Position numbers and translations under genes: made by a program. A stretch of 64,000 nucleotides of DNA from the NCBI GenBank assembly GCA_003864495.1, contig ML133456.1, positions 2,419,255-2,483,254 of the forward strand. The letters are read 5' to 3'. The stretch is from Nemopilema nomurai (taxonomy: Eukaryota > Cnidaria > Scyphozoa > Rhizostomeae > Rhizostomatidae). Shown one piece after another: positions 1 through 12,098 of this stretch (position 1 is the stretch's first letter; each line of letters opens with the position of its first letter). The notes under the pieces are model-generated. The model saw only the letters and a list, made by a program, of their open reading frames with translations. It had not been told where the DNA came from and did no database searches.

Positions 1-927
1 TCAAGATCTATTCATAAAAAAAGCAGATTTAAATAATACCTAAATCATTTATTAGCAAATATACTAAAGAACATTAAGTTGCATTGTCTCTATTTGCCCA
101 AGATAGGGAATCAAATCTGACAGCGGTTCTAAATTGTTTAGCAAATGACCAACGGTCTTTAACGAGAATCAAATAGCAAGGGAAGGTTCCGAATTGTGCT
201 CACCCTGATCGCATCGTTGTCCTGTCCACCCAGAAGAGCAAGTGCAGCTATAGCCATTTTGAAGGTTGTTACAAATGCCATTCACACAGGGATTGCTACT
301 GCATTCATCAAGATCTATTCATAAAAAAAGCAGATTTAAATAATACCTAAATCATTTATTAGCAAATATACTAAAGAACATTAAGTTGCATTGTCTCTAT
401 TTGCCCAAGATAGGGAATCAAATCTGACAGCGGTTCTAAATTGTTTAGCAAATGACCAACGGTCTTTAACGAGAATCAAATAACAAGGGAAGGTTCCGAA
501 TTGTGCTCACCCTGATCGCATCGTTGTCCTGTCCACCCAGAAGAGCAAGTGCAGCTATAGCCATTTTGAAGGTTGTACAAATGCCATTCACACAGGGATT
601 GCTACTGCATTCATCAAGATCTATTCATAAAAAAAGCAGATTTAAATAATACCTAAATCATTTATTAGCAAATATACTAAAGAACATTAAGTTGCATTGT
701 CTCTATTTGCCCAAGATAGGGAATCAAATCTGATAGCGGTTCTAAATTGTTTAGCAAATGACCAACGGTCTATAACGAGAATCAAATAGCAAGGGAAGGT
801 TCCGAAATGTGCTCACCCTGATCGCATCGTTGTCCTATCCAGCCAGAAAAGCAAGAACAGCTATAGGCATTTTGAAGGTTGTTACAAATGCCATTTACAC
901 AGGGATTGATACTGCATTCATCAAAAT
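1..927. repeat. Three tandem copies of a ~306-bp EGF-exon unit
   Basis: Copies begin at 1, 308 and 614 (periods 307 and 306). Each holds one minus-strand EGF exon plus its flanking intron. The copies differ by a few substitutions and one single-base deletion. The third copy diverges after about 927, where the intron changes. This is a recent unequal-crossover expansion of a single exon of the gene to the right, and it probably continues beyond the left edge of the window. Confidence 0.93.
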
Positions 928-2202
928 CTGCCAAAATTGGAAATGATATTTGCCAAAATTTATTAATTTTACAGAAAAATTCAGTATAGATATACATCCA
1001 GCTAAATATATCTTTAATTAGTGGTGGAATGTCTGGTAACTTTCAAAAAAACTGGATATCTAGAAGACTAAAATTGTTAATAAAAACAAATCTCTAGCCT
1101 GTATAATTAAAAGCTGGAGTGAATTTTCTCATAAATTGTCACAAGATTTCTGAAAAAGCTAGCTTCTGACCTTGCTCGCAAACGGCTCCTGCAAATCCAG
1201 ATGGGCAGTTGCACAGTGGCTCACTTTCTTCGTTGCACGTGCCTCCATTCTGACATGGTTTATTCAAGCATCGGTTGCCTGGTTACAAAGTAGTGAATAG
1301 CTTGTTGTTTACTTGAATCTCTTTGAATGTGCTTTCTAGCAGTTAAAAGACTTTTAGCGAATGCTGCGGATCTTGACATACATACATAGAGCAATGAGTT
1401 TTTGCTATAACCTAAAAGACCGATTGGAAACGATATTTCCTTCAAGGTAGGACCCAATGATAAATTAATGATATATTCACAAAGGTAAAGAAGACTCTAT
1501 CTGTTAGAAGGGGTTATATTAAAATTTGATAGTATTAGGTCCACCTGAGAGAGAAAGTCTTCAAGGTGGCTGAAGAAGGAAAGAATCTCTAGGTTCGTTT
1601 TACGGCAAACAACTTCTGCTAGCAAGCAAGAATGATACGTACAATGAAGCCCTTGGTCATTTCCAGTGCACTTGACGCACCGGTATCCAGGACAGGAACA
1701 AGTATCAAGGCAAATTTCTTCATCTTTGCATGGGTTTTGACCTCTACACATTTGCCCAACCTAAGGATGAATTTCTTTTGTTTCACAAAGCATAAAACAC
1801 TTTATGGGCTTCAAGTCCAAGTTGAGTTTTCTAACCTTTTGAGAACAAATGGGGATTTGTCTTCCACTTACCGTTCGATCAGAAAAATTAGTCGAGTGGA
1901 AATTCCAGCGTTGGTTGCTGGTTGTTTGCACTCCGTCCAATACATCGTTAGCGGATTTTGAATTCAACTGACAGGCTCCATAATCATCTTTCTCGATGTT
2001 AATTGACTTGCAATCAGGATTATGCAAACAGTGCGTCTGGCATGTGTGAATTCCAGTGTCTTGGTATTCTGCAATAACTGATCCCTGTAGCCAGTAACCT
2101 CGTTGCACAACATTGAAATCAGCATACATTTTACATTGCAGTCTTAGAATTCTGCTTTGAGATGGATTCAAAAACGACAACCAAAGAGAGAAACATACGC
2201 AT
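204..2202 (-). CDS. Gene A1: secreted PAN/apple + Cys-rich + EGF-repeat protein (3' end outside window)
   Basis: Exons on the minus strand: PAN exon 1872 to about 2202; Cys-rich exon 1643-1760; EGF exons 1171-1278, 817-927, 511-620 and 204-314. The PAN exon ends at a GTAAGT donor in phase 0. The Cys-rich exon (begins VGQMCRGQNPCKDEEICLD) enters in phase 0 and leaves in phase 1. The EGF exons are phase 1-1 with six cysteines each, and the last three carry the calcium-binding D-x-D-E-C start. The protein is probably extracellular or matrix-associated; PAN and EGF modules usually mediate protein or carbohydrate binding. The start is unclear: an ATG at 2202 opens a signal-peptide-like stretch (MRMFLSLVVVF), but it is one frame away from the PAN reading, with the shift near a T5 run at 2170-2174. 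EGF exon 511-620 is frameshifted. The domain family is well supported; the exact function is unknown. Confidence 0.8.
511..620 (-). pseudogene. Frameshifted EGF exon (second of the triplicate)
   Basis: This exon is 110 bp, where its sister copies at 204-314 and 817-927 are 111 bp. One T of a TT pair is missing near 576 (GTTGTACAA against GTTGTTACAA). Splice sites on both sides are intact (GTGAGC donor, AG acceptor). Included in an mRNA, it would shift the frame of everything downstream. It is either a sequencing or assembly error or a real null exon that must be skipped; skipping a phase 1-1 exon would keep the frame. Confidence 0.75.
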
Positions 2203-5200
2203 CTGTGAAATGAGTATATTGTTTATTTTACGAGTTAGAGGCATGTAAACATCTTTATCAATAACATTGACCTAGTGAACTTCGATTTAAGTGAAAGTTA
2301 GGAAAGTAAAAGTTAAGAATTTTAAAGTTATCTTATGTTATGAAATACAACTTGTTTCCTTGCGGCAAAATGAACTGATTATAATCTCTGAGTACAGTAC
2401 TCTATTTCTAGAAGCTCTCAGACTGCAAGAAAGTCTAACTCGCTCAGGTAGCATTGCATAGATCATATCTACAGACTGTCTAAATTCCTTACTAAATACA
2501 TAATGACTTACAGTAATGTTCTGAAAAACATCTTGAATGACGACCAAGAGCCAAGCTCTTCTCTGCTTTTCGGAATAAACAAGCGTGTTGTAGATGCCTT
2601 TATAGAGTATCAAATGGCGCGCAAAGGCATAATGCTCTGAATTGTAATCAAGCCGATATTATAGATTGTCTAGATTCCGTTTCATTGTTCAGCCTATGCG
2701 TACGCACCCGTCAATCAATTACCCCTACCCGTGAATTCATGGTGGCAAATCAAACGGCGCTCTTCAACATTAAATAGCAAGATGGACATTAGAAAAGTAA
2801 TTCATGATGTTTGACTTTAGTTGGAAATAGAGAAGCGGTCGTAGGCCACCTGTCGACTTGTGGCAAAAAGGGATTTTGTAATTAAAACATTTTGGATTTT
2901 TTGAAATGTCTTTTTTCGAGTATTGATAAAAAAGAAACAACGAGGAGAAGAAAGACGTAGAAAAAGCAATTACTAATTACTACCTTTAGCCTTGTAATTG
3001 ATTTATTGAAACAAGTTGCTAAAGTCAAGTAAACATGTTTTTCTAAAAAGTGACGTGGATGGATTATTAGATAAGAGATAGGGCTAAGATAAAATGAGAC
3101 ATTTTTGCTTCCCGCTTTGTTTGTTGCTAAACACACCTAGCTCTGACAAAGTTTCATTGGAAGGGTAAATACATCGACATAAAATTGCTTTTCATTAACC
3201 ACAGAGAGAGACAACGTTGCAGATTTATTCATATATTTTTTTATAATCTGTAAATATTTTTTATGAAAAAAACATTAGGAAATAGCACAACTGTTCGTTC
3301 AAGGGTTGTGCTTGGCATTTTTAGCATGAGCCATTTCGCATAAATGAACCCTTAGTCTGTCAAATAGCCTGGAAATATTGTAACTTTTAAGCAATACTTT
3401 TCATGCAATACATTCTGTTTCTTTAATTTGAATATTGTAGTTTTCCGCATTAATGCATCATTTCTGCACTTTAGTTTTCTTTAAGTATAGGAAGTTATAT
3501 ATTAATTGCATGTACAAACATTTCAAACAAGGCACTGAACTTAACTAAACTGAGCTGCAGCTCTTGAAAAAGCTACACTAACAAAACTTACACCTCACCT
3601 AATATTGAAAGGGAACGACCAAGTAGCCTAAAGGACATAAAAAGCAACTGGTTTCAAAGAATCAAAGCTACTAGAGCAAAGAAACAGTTAAAGTTATTTG
3701 GCAAGTGTAGAAATAACACACTTGCGTCACTGTTTCTTGAAAATTTGAGTGAGTTTTTGGGTGTTTACTAGGCCTCGTCACCCACTGCCCTATTTATAGC
3801 GGAGAGAGAATCCGTTCTTAGGCCCTGATTGAAAAAATTCTTTCCAGACTTGGTATATTTCTACAATACTCGCGCGAGTGTTTTTATCCAACGCGCGGAG
3901 ATTGCCTCGTTTTCGCTGTAAAAGGCAACGCTTCCGCGGGCCTAAATTAGCTTTCAAATCGTAAAATTGATTTCGACTTTTTTCCAGATTAGTCGTCAAA
4001 TTACATCACATTTTTCCCAGACTGGCAGTTTTCTTTGCTGTTCTATCTGCTGGTTACCATAAGGCAAAGTTGTGTTTCAAAAGGCCATTTTCTGGACTGC
4101 CTTATATTACGGCTGGAGAGCTGTCCTATAATACGGCGCTCGGCGCCACCAACTATGATTTGACTTTCACTGCAGCTTGCCAGCAAATACTTTACAGTTG
4201 GTATTGAAGACCAAAGCAAACAAAGGGATAAAGGAAATATTGATGATTGTTATTTTTTATATTGCTATCGCTGACGTGCTGAGACAATTCGGTGCAATGA
4301 ATTATGAATTGCAAACAACCTGAGTGTGTAATAACTATATGCTTCCTTTCTCGTAAAGTGAGTGTGTAAATAACTATTCTTTTTGCCAATTTGGTATAAA
4401 ACTTGAAATTCAACGTTGGCAATTTTTCACAACAGAAAAAATGCAGTCATGTGGGATATTTTACATAAACAAGAAACACTTATCCTCTTATCCTTACTCC
4501 GCTTTAACAACTTGAATGATTTCCCGAAAACCGATTATTTGGTATTAGGTATAAGGGAATTCCAAAAGTGCAAGATGGATTCAGTTTTTATGGAGATTTT
4601 TCAGCTAAGAGTGTCGTAGCCACTGTAGCTGCTATTTGGCTGAGTCTATTTTCTGATTGACATAATTTTAGACTTTGAAGTGGTGTCATCTTTATTCAAA
4701 AGCACCGCTTAATTAGTCTCATTAGAAAGGCATTTGCTGAAAAACAAAACTAGCGTTGAAGGATAACCAGCACATGTTAATCAGGATGAATGAATCTGGT
4801 AGCTTCTGCATTGGTTAAGTTCATTTTACGTTAGTTCAAGTATAATTCAGTCACCTTGAATACAGTTTCTGTCATTGACCGCCAGGCAAATGACTGCAAG
4901 TGGCTCTATTGAAGCCGACTGCAATAGAGCTGCTAAGACTCTTCGTGTGCTAACCTCAATCAACGGACTCCTGGTTCTATAGTTACAGCATCTATTTTTT
5001 CCTGTCCATTCAGTTGGTAAGGACATATCTTGTTTGTAATGTTGGTTGGTAGAGAAGTGAAATCATACACAAATCAAATTGAAGCTTTTAAGGGCAGGTG
5101 GAAGTGGAAGGAGAATCAAGATCAAATGGAGGAAGAAAGAATATTTTCATCTACAAGGCCGCAGAAATTACCCTCCCCCCCTCCCCAGTTCAATTGTGTG

Positions 5201-6447
5201 ATTTGGTCGTGAAAGCTGGTTTTCGCTTAAGCTACGAAATAATCAATTTCCAATATGTAAATTTGCCAAATAAGCGCAGATAATCTTGAAGTAAATAGTA
5301 ATTTACCCGACTCGTCTTATTTTTTTTTCCAATGATTATAATATTGACCAATTAAACAATTAAACTTACCCAGCATCTCTTTGGATTACCAAGGAAGATC
5401 ACCCAGGGATACGCAGTACCTATTTTCCACACTTTTTGCCCCAATTTCCACAAATCCGAAAATCAAAATGAATTTTCCACTACCCCAAGAGTCCATGAGC
5501 AAAGGCACTAAAAATCATCTCCGACGAGGCGAAGGACATTATTATTGATGGGCGGGGCCGGGCGGAGGTCAGACACGACATAATTCGACACGACAACCTG
5601 CCTAAATTATTCGTATGTGCAACTGTTATCAAATGTGTCACATTGAAAAGATGAATTCGACTGACTGCATTTAGGCTTGGCTATTGTTCAACGTGCTTAT
5701 TTTCTGTTTGGTCCGCATTTGCAGAGTCTCTAAGGTATCCAACAAAGCCAAGCTAGTTTCTCAGAGAGAATTCAAATACCAGGCATATAGGGCGACTGAA
5801 GTGTTTCCTTAATTGTTAACATTTAGTGCAAATTCAAACTGTATAATCGGGCGAGTGCAAAACTTGCTGAGGTATCTTAATACAAAAAAATCGGAAACTA
5901 GTTAGCATCCAACATTTGAACCTACCAAGTTTGAGTAATAAGGCCATGTATTTTGTTAGGGCCTTCCAAACGATCATGGCTTTAACTATCATTCCGTGCT
6001 ATTTTCTTTAGTATGTTATAAATCATGTTTACCTTCCATCCAGTATAAATTGTAGTTATACTATTTTATTCAACTACGCAAATTTTGACGTCAATGTTTA
6101 AGAATTATGCTTGTTAAAATAAACAATTATCCCTGATTCTATTAATTCTTTTGGCCTTTAAGTGACAGAAGGGCCAGTGTAGTGCTGCTTTCAAAATACA
6201 CTAAGAACATGTAACGAAACATTGCACTCGAGTCTTCTTTCTATGTACAGTGCTACTTAAATAACTCTAGTCTAGTTTATACATAAGAATCACAGGTAAT
6301 ATTCTGGCCTTTGTCAAAGCAGCGATCAAAGGAACATTGTTTGTGCTTGAAAAACCATGCCTCGTCCAAAGGTAGATTCTTTTCGATGTAGCCTCGTGCT
6401 ATCTGTATTGCTTATTTACGCTTACCCAAAGAAAATAGAGTCCATAG
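2203..6447. other. Gene-free 5' flank of gene A1
   Basis: I see no convincing coding sequence here. Short ORFs do not keep their frame when compared with the sister copy at 7822-12048, which argues against coding. Contents are AT-rich unique sequence, poly-C/poly-T runs (about 5170 and 5320), a GC-rich patch at 5549-5562, and a small GC-rich inverted motif (CGGCGCTCGGCGCC) near 4132. Confidence 0.6.
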
Positions 6448-6687
6448 CGGTGGTGGAGGCGGCGGTGGTGGCGGCGGTGGAGGCGGTGGTGGAGGCGGCG
6501 GTGGTGGCGGCGGTGGAGGCGGTGGTGGAGGCGGCGGTGGTGGCGGTGGTGGAGGCGGTGGTGGAGGCGGCGGTGGTGGCGGCGGTGGAGGCGGTGGTGG
6601 AGGCGGCGGTGGTGGCGGTGGTGGAGGCGGGGGTGGTGTCAATGGTGGAGGCGGCGGTGGGGTCGATGGTGGCAGCAGTGCTGCAAA
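6448..6687. repeat. G-rich (GGN)n minisatellite at the junction of the two A units
   Basis: About 230 bp of interleaved GGT/GGC/GGA triplets on the plus strand. The minus strand reads as polyproline and the plus strand as Val/Glu/Ala repeats in one frame, so the long ORFs here are artefacts of the repeat. It lies at the right end of duplication unit 1 and just left of the first exon sequence of unit 2. Runs of GG at this density can form G-quadruplexes and are prone to copy-number change. Confidence 0.95.
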
Positions 6688-6790
6688 ATTATAACATAGG
6701 CATTTTAAAATCTCTAGCCTGTATAATTAAAAACTGGACTGAATTTTCTCATAAATTGTCACAAGATTTCTGAAAAAGCTAGCTTCTGAC

Positions 6791-7821
6791 CTTGCTCGCA
6801 AACGGCTCCTGCAAATCCAGATGGGCAGTTGCACAGTGGCCCACTTTCTTCGTTGCACGTGCCTCCATTCTGACATGGTTGATTCAAGCATCGGTTGCCT
6901 GGTTACAAAGTAGTGAATAGCTTGTTGTTTACTTGAATCTCTTTGAATGTGCTTTCTAGCAGTTAAAAGACTTTTAGCGAATGCTGCGGATCTTGACATA
7001 CATACATAGAGCAATGAGTTTTTGCTATAACCTAAAAGACCGATTGGAAACGATATTTCCTTCAAGGTAGGACCGAATGATAAATTAATGATATATTCAC
7101 AAAGGTAAAGAAGACTCTATCTGTTAGAAGGGGTTATATTAAAATTTGATAGTATTAGGTCCACCTGAGAGAGAAAGTCTTCTAGGTGGCTGAAGAAGGA
7201 AAGAATCTCTAGGTTCGTTTTACGGCAAACAACTTCTGCTAGCAAGCAAGAATGATACGTACAATGAAGCCCTTGGTCATTTCCAGTGCACTTGACGCAC
7301 CGGTATCCAGGACAGGAACAAGTATCAAGGCAAATTTCTTCATCTTTGCATGGGTTTTGACCTCTACACATTTGCCCAACCTAAGGATGAATTTCTTTTG
7401 TTTCACAAAGCATAAAACACTTTACGAGCTTCAAGTCCAGCTGAGTTTTTTAACCTTTTGAGAACAAATTGGGATTTGTCTTTCACTTACCGTTCGATCA
7501 GAAAAATTAGTCGAGTGGAAATTCCAGCGTTGGTTGCTGGTTGTTTGCACTCTGTCCAATACATCGTTAGCGGATTTTGAATTCAACTGGCAGGCTCCAT
7601 AATCATCTTTCTCGATGTTAATTGACTTGCAATCAGGATTATGCAAACAGTGCGTGTAGCATGTGTGAATTCCAGTGTCTTGGTATTCTGCAATAACTGA
7701 TCCCTGTAGCCAGTAGCCTCGTTGCACAACATTGAAATCAGCATACATTTTACATTGCAGTCTTAGAATTCTGCTTTGAGATGGATTCAAAAACGACAAC
7801 CAAAGAGAGAAACATACGCAT
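6791..7821 (-). CDS. Gene A2: PAN + Cys-rich + EGF, short paralogue of A1
   Basis: Exons: PAN 7491 to about 7821, Cys-rich 7263-7380, EGF 6791-6898, each matching the A1 exon about 5620 bp to the left. The splice sites are the same (GTAAGT after the PAN exon; a phase-1 GTCAGA donor after the EGF exon). The signal-peptide frame (ATG at 7821) is offset by one from the PAN frame exactly as in A1, so the offset predates the duplication or reflects an unrecognised exon structure. Downstream of the EGF donor only about 85 bp remain before the G-rich array. No further EGF exon or stop-bearing terminal exon is visible, so the gene is 3'-truncated or its donor joins exons of A1 further left. The phases would allow that. 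Confidence 0.7.
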
Positions 7822-10800
7822 CTGTGAAATGAGTATATTGCTTATTTCACGAGTTAAAGGCATGTAAACATCATCATCAATAACATTGACTTAGGGAATT
7901 TAGATTTAAGTAAAAGTTAGGAAAGTAAAAGTTAAGAATTTTAAAGTTATCTTATGTTATGAAATATAACTTGTTCCCTTGCGGCAAAATGAACTGATTA
8001 TAAACTGACATAATCTCTAAGTACATAACTCTATTTCTAGAAGCTCTCAGACTGCAAGAAAGTCTAACTCGCTCAGGTAGCAATGCATAGATCATATCTA
8101 CAGACTGTCTAAATTCCTTACTAAATACATAATGACTTACAGTAATGTTCTGAAAAACATCTTGAATGACGACCAAGAGCCAAGCTCTCCTCTGCTTTTT
8201 GGAATAAACAAGTCTGTTGTAGATGCTCTGATTTGTCCAGATTCCGTTTCATTGTTCAGCCTATGCGTACGCACCCGTCAATCAATTATACCTACCCGTG
8301 AATTCTTGGTGACAAATCAAACGGCGCTCTTCAACATTAAATAGCAAGATGGACATTAGAAAAGTAATTCGTGATGTTTGACTTTAGTCGGAAATAGAGA
8401 AGCGGTCGTAGGCCACCTGTCGACTTGTGGCAAAGAGGGATTTTGTAATTAAAACATTTTGGATTTTTTGAAATGTCTCTTTTCGAGTATTGATAAAAAA
8501 GAAACAACGAGGAGAAAAAAGACGTAGAAAAAGCAATTACTAATTACTACCTTTAGCCTTGTAATTGATTTATTGACACGAGTTGCTAAAGTCAAGTAAA
8601 CATGTTTTTCTAAAAATTGACGTGGATGGATTATTAGATAAGAGATAGGGCTAAGATAAAATGAGACATTTTTGCTTCCCGCTTTGTTTGTTGCTAAACA
8701 CACCTAGCTCTGACAAAGTTTCATTGGAAGGGTAAATACATCGACATAAAAGTGTTTTTCATTAACCACAAAGGAAGACAACGTTGCAGATTTATTCATA
8801 TATTTTTTTATAAACTGCCAATATTTTTGATGAAAAAGACTTTAGGAAATAGCACAACACTGTTCGTTCAAGGGTTGTGCTTGGCATTTTCTAGCATGAG
8901 CCATTTCGCATAAATGGACACCTTAGGTCTGTCAAATAGCCTGAAATATATTGTAACTTTTAAGCAATACTTTTCATGCAATACATTCTGTTTCTTTATA
9001 TTTGAATATTGTATTAGTTTTCCGCATTAATGCATCATTTCTGCACTTTAGTTTTCTATAAGTATAGGAAGTTATATATTAATTGCTTGTACAAACATTT
9101 CAAACAAGGCACTGAACTTAACTAAACTGAGCTGCAGCTCTTGAAAAAGCTACACTAACAAAACTTACACCTCACCTAATATTGAAAGGGATCGACCAAG
9201 TAGCCTAAAGGACATAAAAAGCAACTGGTTTCAAAGAATCAAAGCTACTAGAGCAAAGAAACAGTTAAAGTTATTTGGCAAGTGTAGAAATAACACACTT
9301 GCGTCACTGTTTCTTGAAAATTTGAGTTAGTTTTTGGGTGTTTACTAGGCCTCGTCACCCACTGCCCTATATTATAGCGGAGAGAGAATCCGTTCTTAGG
9401 CCCTGATTGAAATAAAATTCTATCCAAGACTTGGTATAGTTCTCTACAATACTCGCGCGAGTGTTTTTATCCAACGCGCGGAGATTGCCTCGTTTTCGCT
9501 GTAAAAGGCAACGCTTCCGCGGGCCTAAATTAGCTTTCAAATCGTAAAATTGATTTCGACTTTTTTCCAGATTAGTCGTCAAATTACATCACATTTTTCC
9601 CAGACTGACAGTTTTCTTTGCTGTTCTATCTGCTGGTTACCATAAGAAGGCAAAGTTGTGTTTCAGAAGGCCATTTTCTGGACTGCCTTATATTACGGCT
9701 GGAGAGCTGTCCTATAATACGGCGCTCGGCGCCACCAACGATGACTTGACTTTCACTGCAGCTTGCCAGCAAATACTTTACAGTTGGTATTGAAGACCAA
9801 AGCAAACAAAGGGATAAAGGAAATATTGATGATTTTTGATATTTTTTATATTGCTATCGCTGACGTGCTGAGACAATTCGGTGCCAATGAATTATGAATT
9901 GCAAACAACCTGAGTGTGAAATAACTATATGCTTGCTTTCTCGGCTAAAGTGAGTGTGTAAAATAAACTATTCTTTTTGCCAATTTGGTATAAAACTTGA
10001 AAATTCAACGTTGGCAATTTTTCACAACAAGAAAAAAATGCAGTCATATGGGATATTTTTACATAAACAAGAAACACTTATCCTCTTATCCTTACTCGCT
10101 TTAACAACTTGAATGATTTCCCGAAAACCGAATTATTATGGTATTAGGTATAAGGGAATTCCAAAAGTGCAAGATGGATTCAGTTTTTATGGAGATTTTT
10201 CAGCCAAGAGTGTCGTAGCCACTGTAGCTGCTGTTTGGCTGAGTCTATTTTCTGGTTGACATAATTTTAGACTTTGAAGTGGTGTCATCTTTATTCAAAA
10301 GCACCGCTTAATTAGTCTCATTAGAAAGACATTTGCTGAAAAACAAAACTAGCGTTGAAGGATAACCAGCACATGTTAATCAGGATGAATGAATCTGGTA
10401 GCTTCTGCATTGGTTAAGTTCATTTTACGTTAGTTTAAGTATAATTCAGTCACCTTGAATACAGTTTCTCTCATTGACCGCCCAGGCAAATGACTGCAAG
10501 TGGCTCTATTGAAGCCGACTGCCAATAGAGCTGCTAAGACTCTTTCGTGTGCTAACCTCAATCAACGGACTCCTGGTTCCTATAGTTACAGCATCTATTT
10601 GTTTTCCTGTCCATTCAGTTGGTAAGGACATATCTTGTTTGTAATGTTGGTTGGTAGAGAAGTGAAATCATACACAAATCAAATTGAAGCTTTTAAGGGC
10701 AGGTGGAAGTGGAAGGAGAATCAAGATCAAATGGAGGAAGAAAGAATATTTTCATCTACAAGGCCGCAGAAATTACCCTCCCCCCCCCTCCCCAGTTCAA

Positions 10801-12048
10801 TTGTGTGATTTCGTCGTGAAAGCTGGTTTTTGCTTAAGCTACGAAATAATCAATTTCCAATATGTAAATTTGCCAAATAAGCCCAGATAATCTTGAAGTA
10901 AATAGTAATTTACCCGACTCGTCTTATTTTTTCTCCAATGATTATAATATTGACCAATTAAACAATTAAACTTACCCAGCATCTCTTTGGATTACCAAGG
11001 AAGATCACCCAGGGATACGCAGTACCTAATTTCCACACTTTTTGCCCCAATTTCCACAAATCCGAAAATCAAAATGAATTTTCTCCACTACCCCCAAGAG
11101 TCCATGAGCAAAGGCACTAAAAATCATCTCCGACGAGGCGAAGGACATTATTATTGATGGGCGGGGCCGGGCGGAGGTCAGACACGACATAATTCGACAC
11201 GACACGACAACCTGCCTAAATTATTCGTATGTGCAAGTTATCAAATGTGTCACATTGAAAAGATGAATTCGACTGACTGCATTTAGGCTTGGCTATTGTT
11301 CAACGTGCTTATTTTCTGTTTGGACCGCATTTGCAGAGTCTCTAAGGTATCCAACAAAGCCAAGCTAACTGTCCTTCTCAGAGAGAATTCAAATACCAGG
11401 CATATAGGGCGACTGAAGTGTTTCCTTAATTGTTAACATTTAGTGCAAATTCAAACTGTATAATCGGGCGAGTGCAAAACTTGCTGAGGTATCTTAATAC
11501 AAAAAAATCGGAAACTAGTTAGCATCCAACATTTGAACCTACCAAGTTTGAGTAATAAGGCCATGTATTTTGTTAGGGCCTTCCAAACGATCATGGCTTT
11601 AACTATCATTCCGTGCTATTTTCTTTAGTATGTTATAAATCATGTTTACCTTCCATCCAGTATAAATTGTAGTTATACTATTTTATTCAACTACGCAAAT
11701 TTTGACGTCAATGTTTAAGAAATATGCTTGTTAAAATAAACAATTGTCCCTGATTAATTCTTTTGGCCTTTAAGTGACAGAAGGGCCAGTGTAGTGCTGC
11801 TTTCAAGATACACTAAGAACATGTAACGAAGAATTGCACTCAAGTCTTCTTTCTATGTACAGTGCTACTTAAATAACTCTAGTCTAGTTTATACAAAAGA
11901 AGCACAGGTAATATTCTGGCCTTTGTCAAAGCAGCGATCAAAGGAACATTGTTTGTGCTTGAAAAACCATGCCTCGTCCAAAGGTAGATTCTTTTCGATG
12001 TAGCCTCGTGCTATCTGTATTGCTTATTTACGCTTACCCCACCAAACC
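7822..12048. other. Gene-free 5' flank of gene A2
   Basis: Sister copy of 2203-6447. No supported gene. Short ORFs here (for example at 8132-8344 and 10684-10890) are not conserved in frame with the A1 copy. Confidence 0.6.
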
Positions 12049-12098
12049 GGAGGCGGTGGCGGTGGTGGAGGCGGCGGGGGTGGCGGTGGCGGCGGTGC
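12049..12098. repeat. Short G-rich (GGN)n array
   Basis: About 50 bp of GGC/GGT/GGA triplets. This is the contracted counterpart of the roughly 230-bp array at 6448-6687, in the same position relative to the duplicated unit and followed by the same GCTGCAAAATTATAACA tail. Confidence 0.9.

Larger units (their letters stand above)
1088..6707. repeat. Tandem segmental duplication, unit 1 (~5.62 kb)
   Basis: This block matches 6708 to about 12122 head to tail with a constant offset of about 5620 at the exons. It carries the first EGF exon, the Cys-rich exon and the PAN exon of gene A1 plus about 4.2 kb of 5' flank, and it ends in a GGN-rich array followed by GCTGCAAAATTATAACA. The two units are very similar but differ by many one- or two-base indels, concentrated at 4060-5600. 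Confidence 0.92.

Noticed and set aside
1632..1961. Plus-strand ORF across the Cys-rich and PAN exons of gene A1
   Set aside because: It is antisense to well-supported minus-strand exons and shorter in the A2 copy.
6412..6642. 65-residue polyproline ORF on the minus strand
   Set aside because: It is a direct read of the GGN minisatellite; the array contracts to 50 bp in the sister unit, so it is not a conserved protein.
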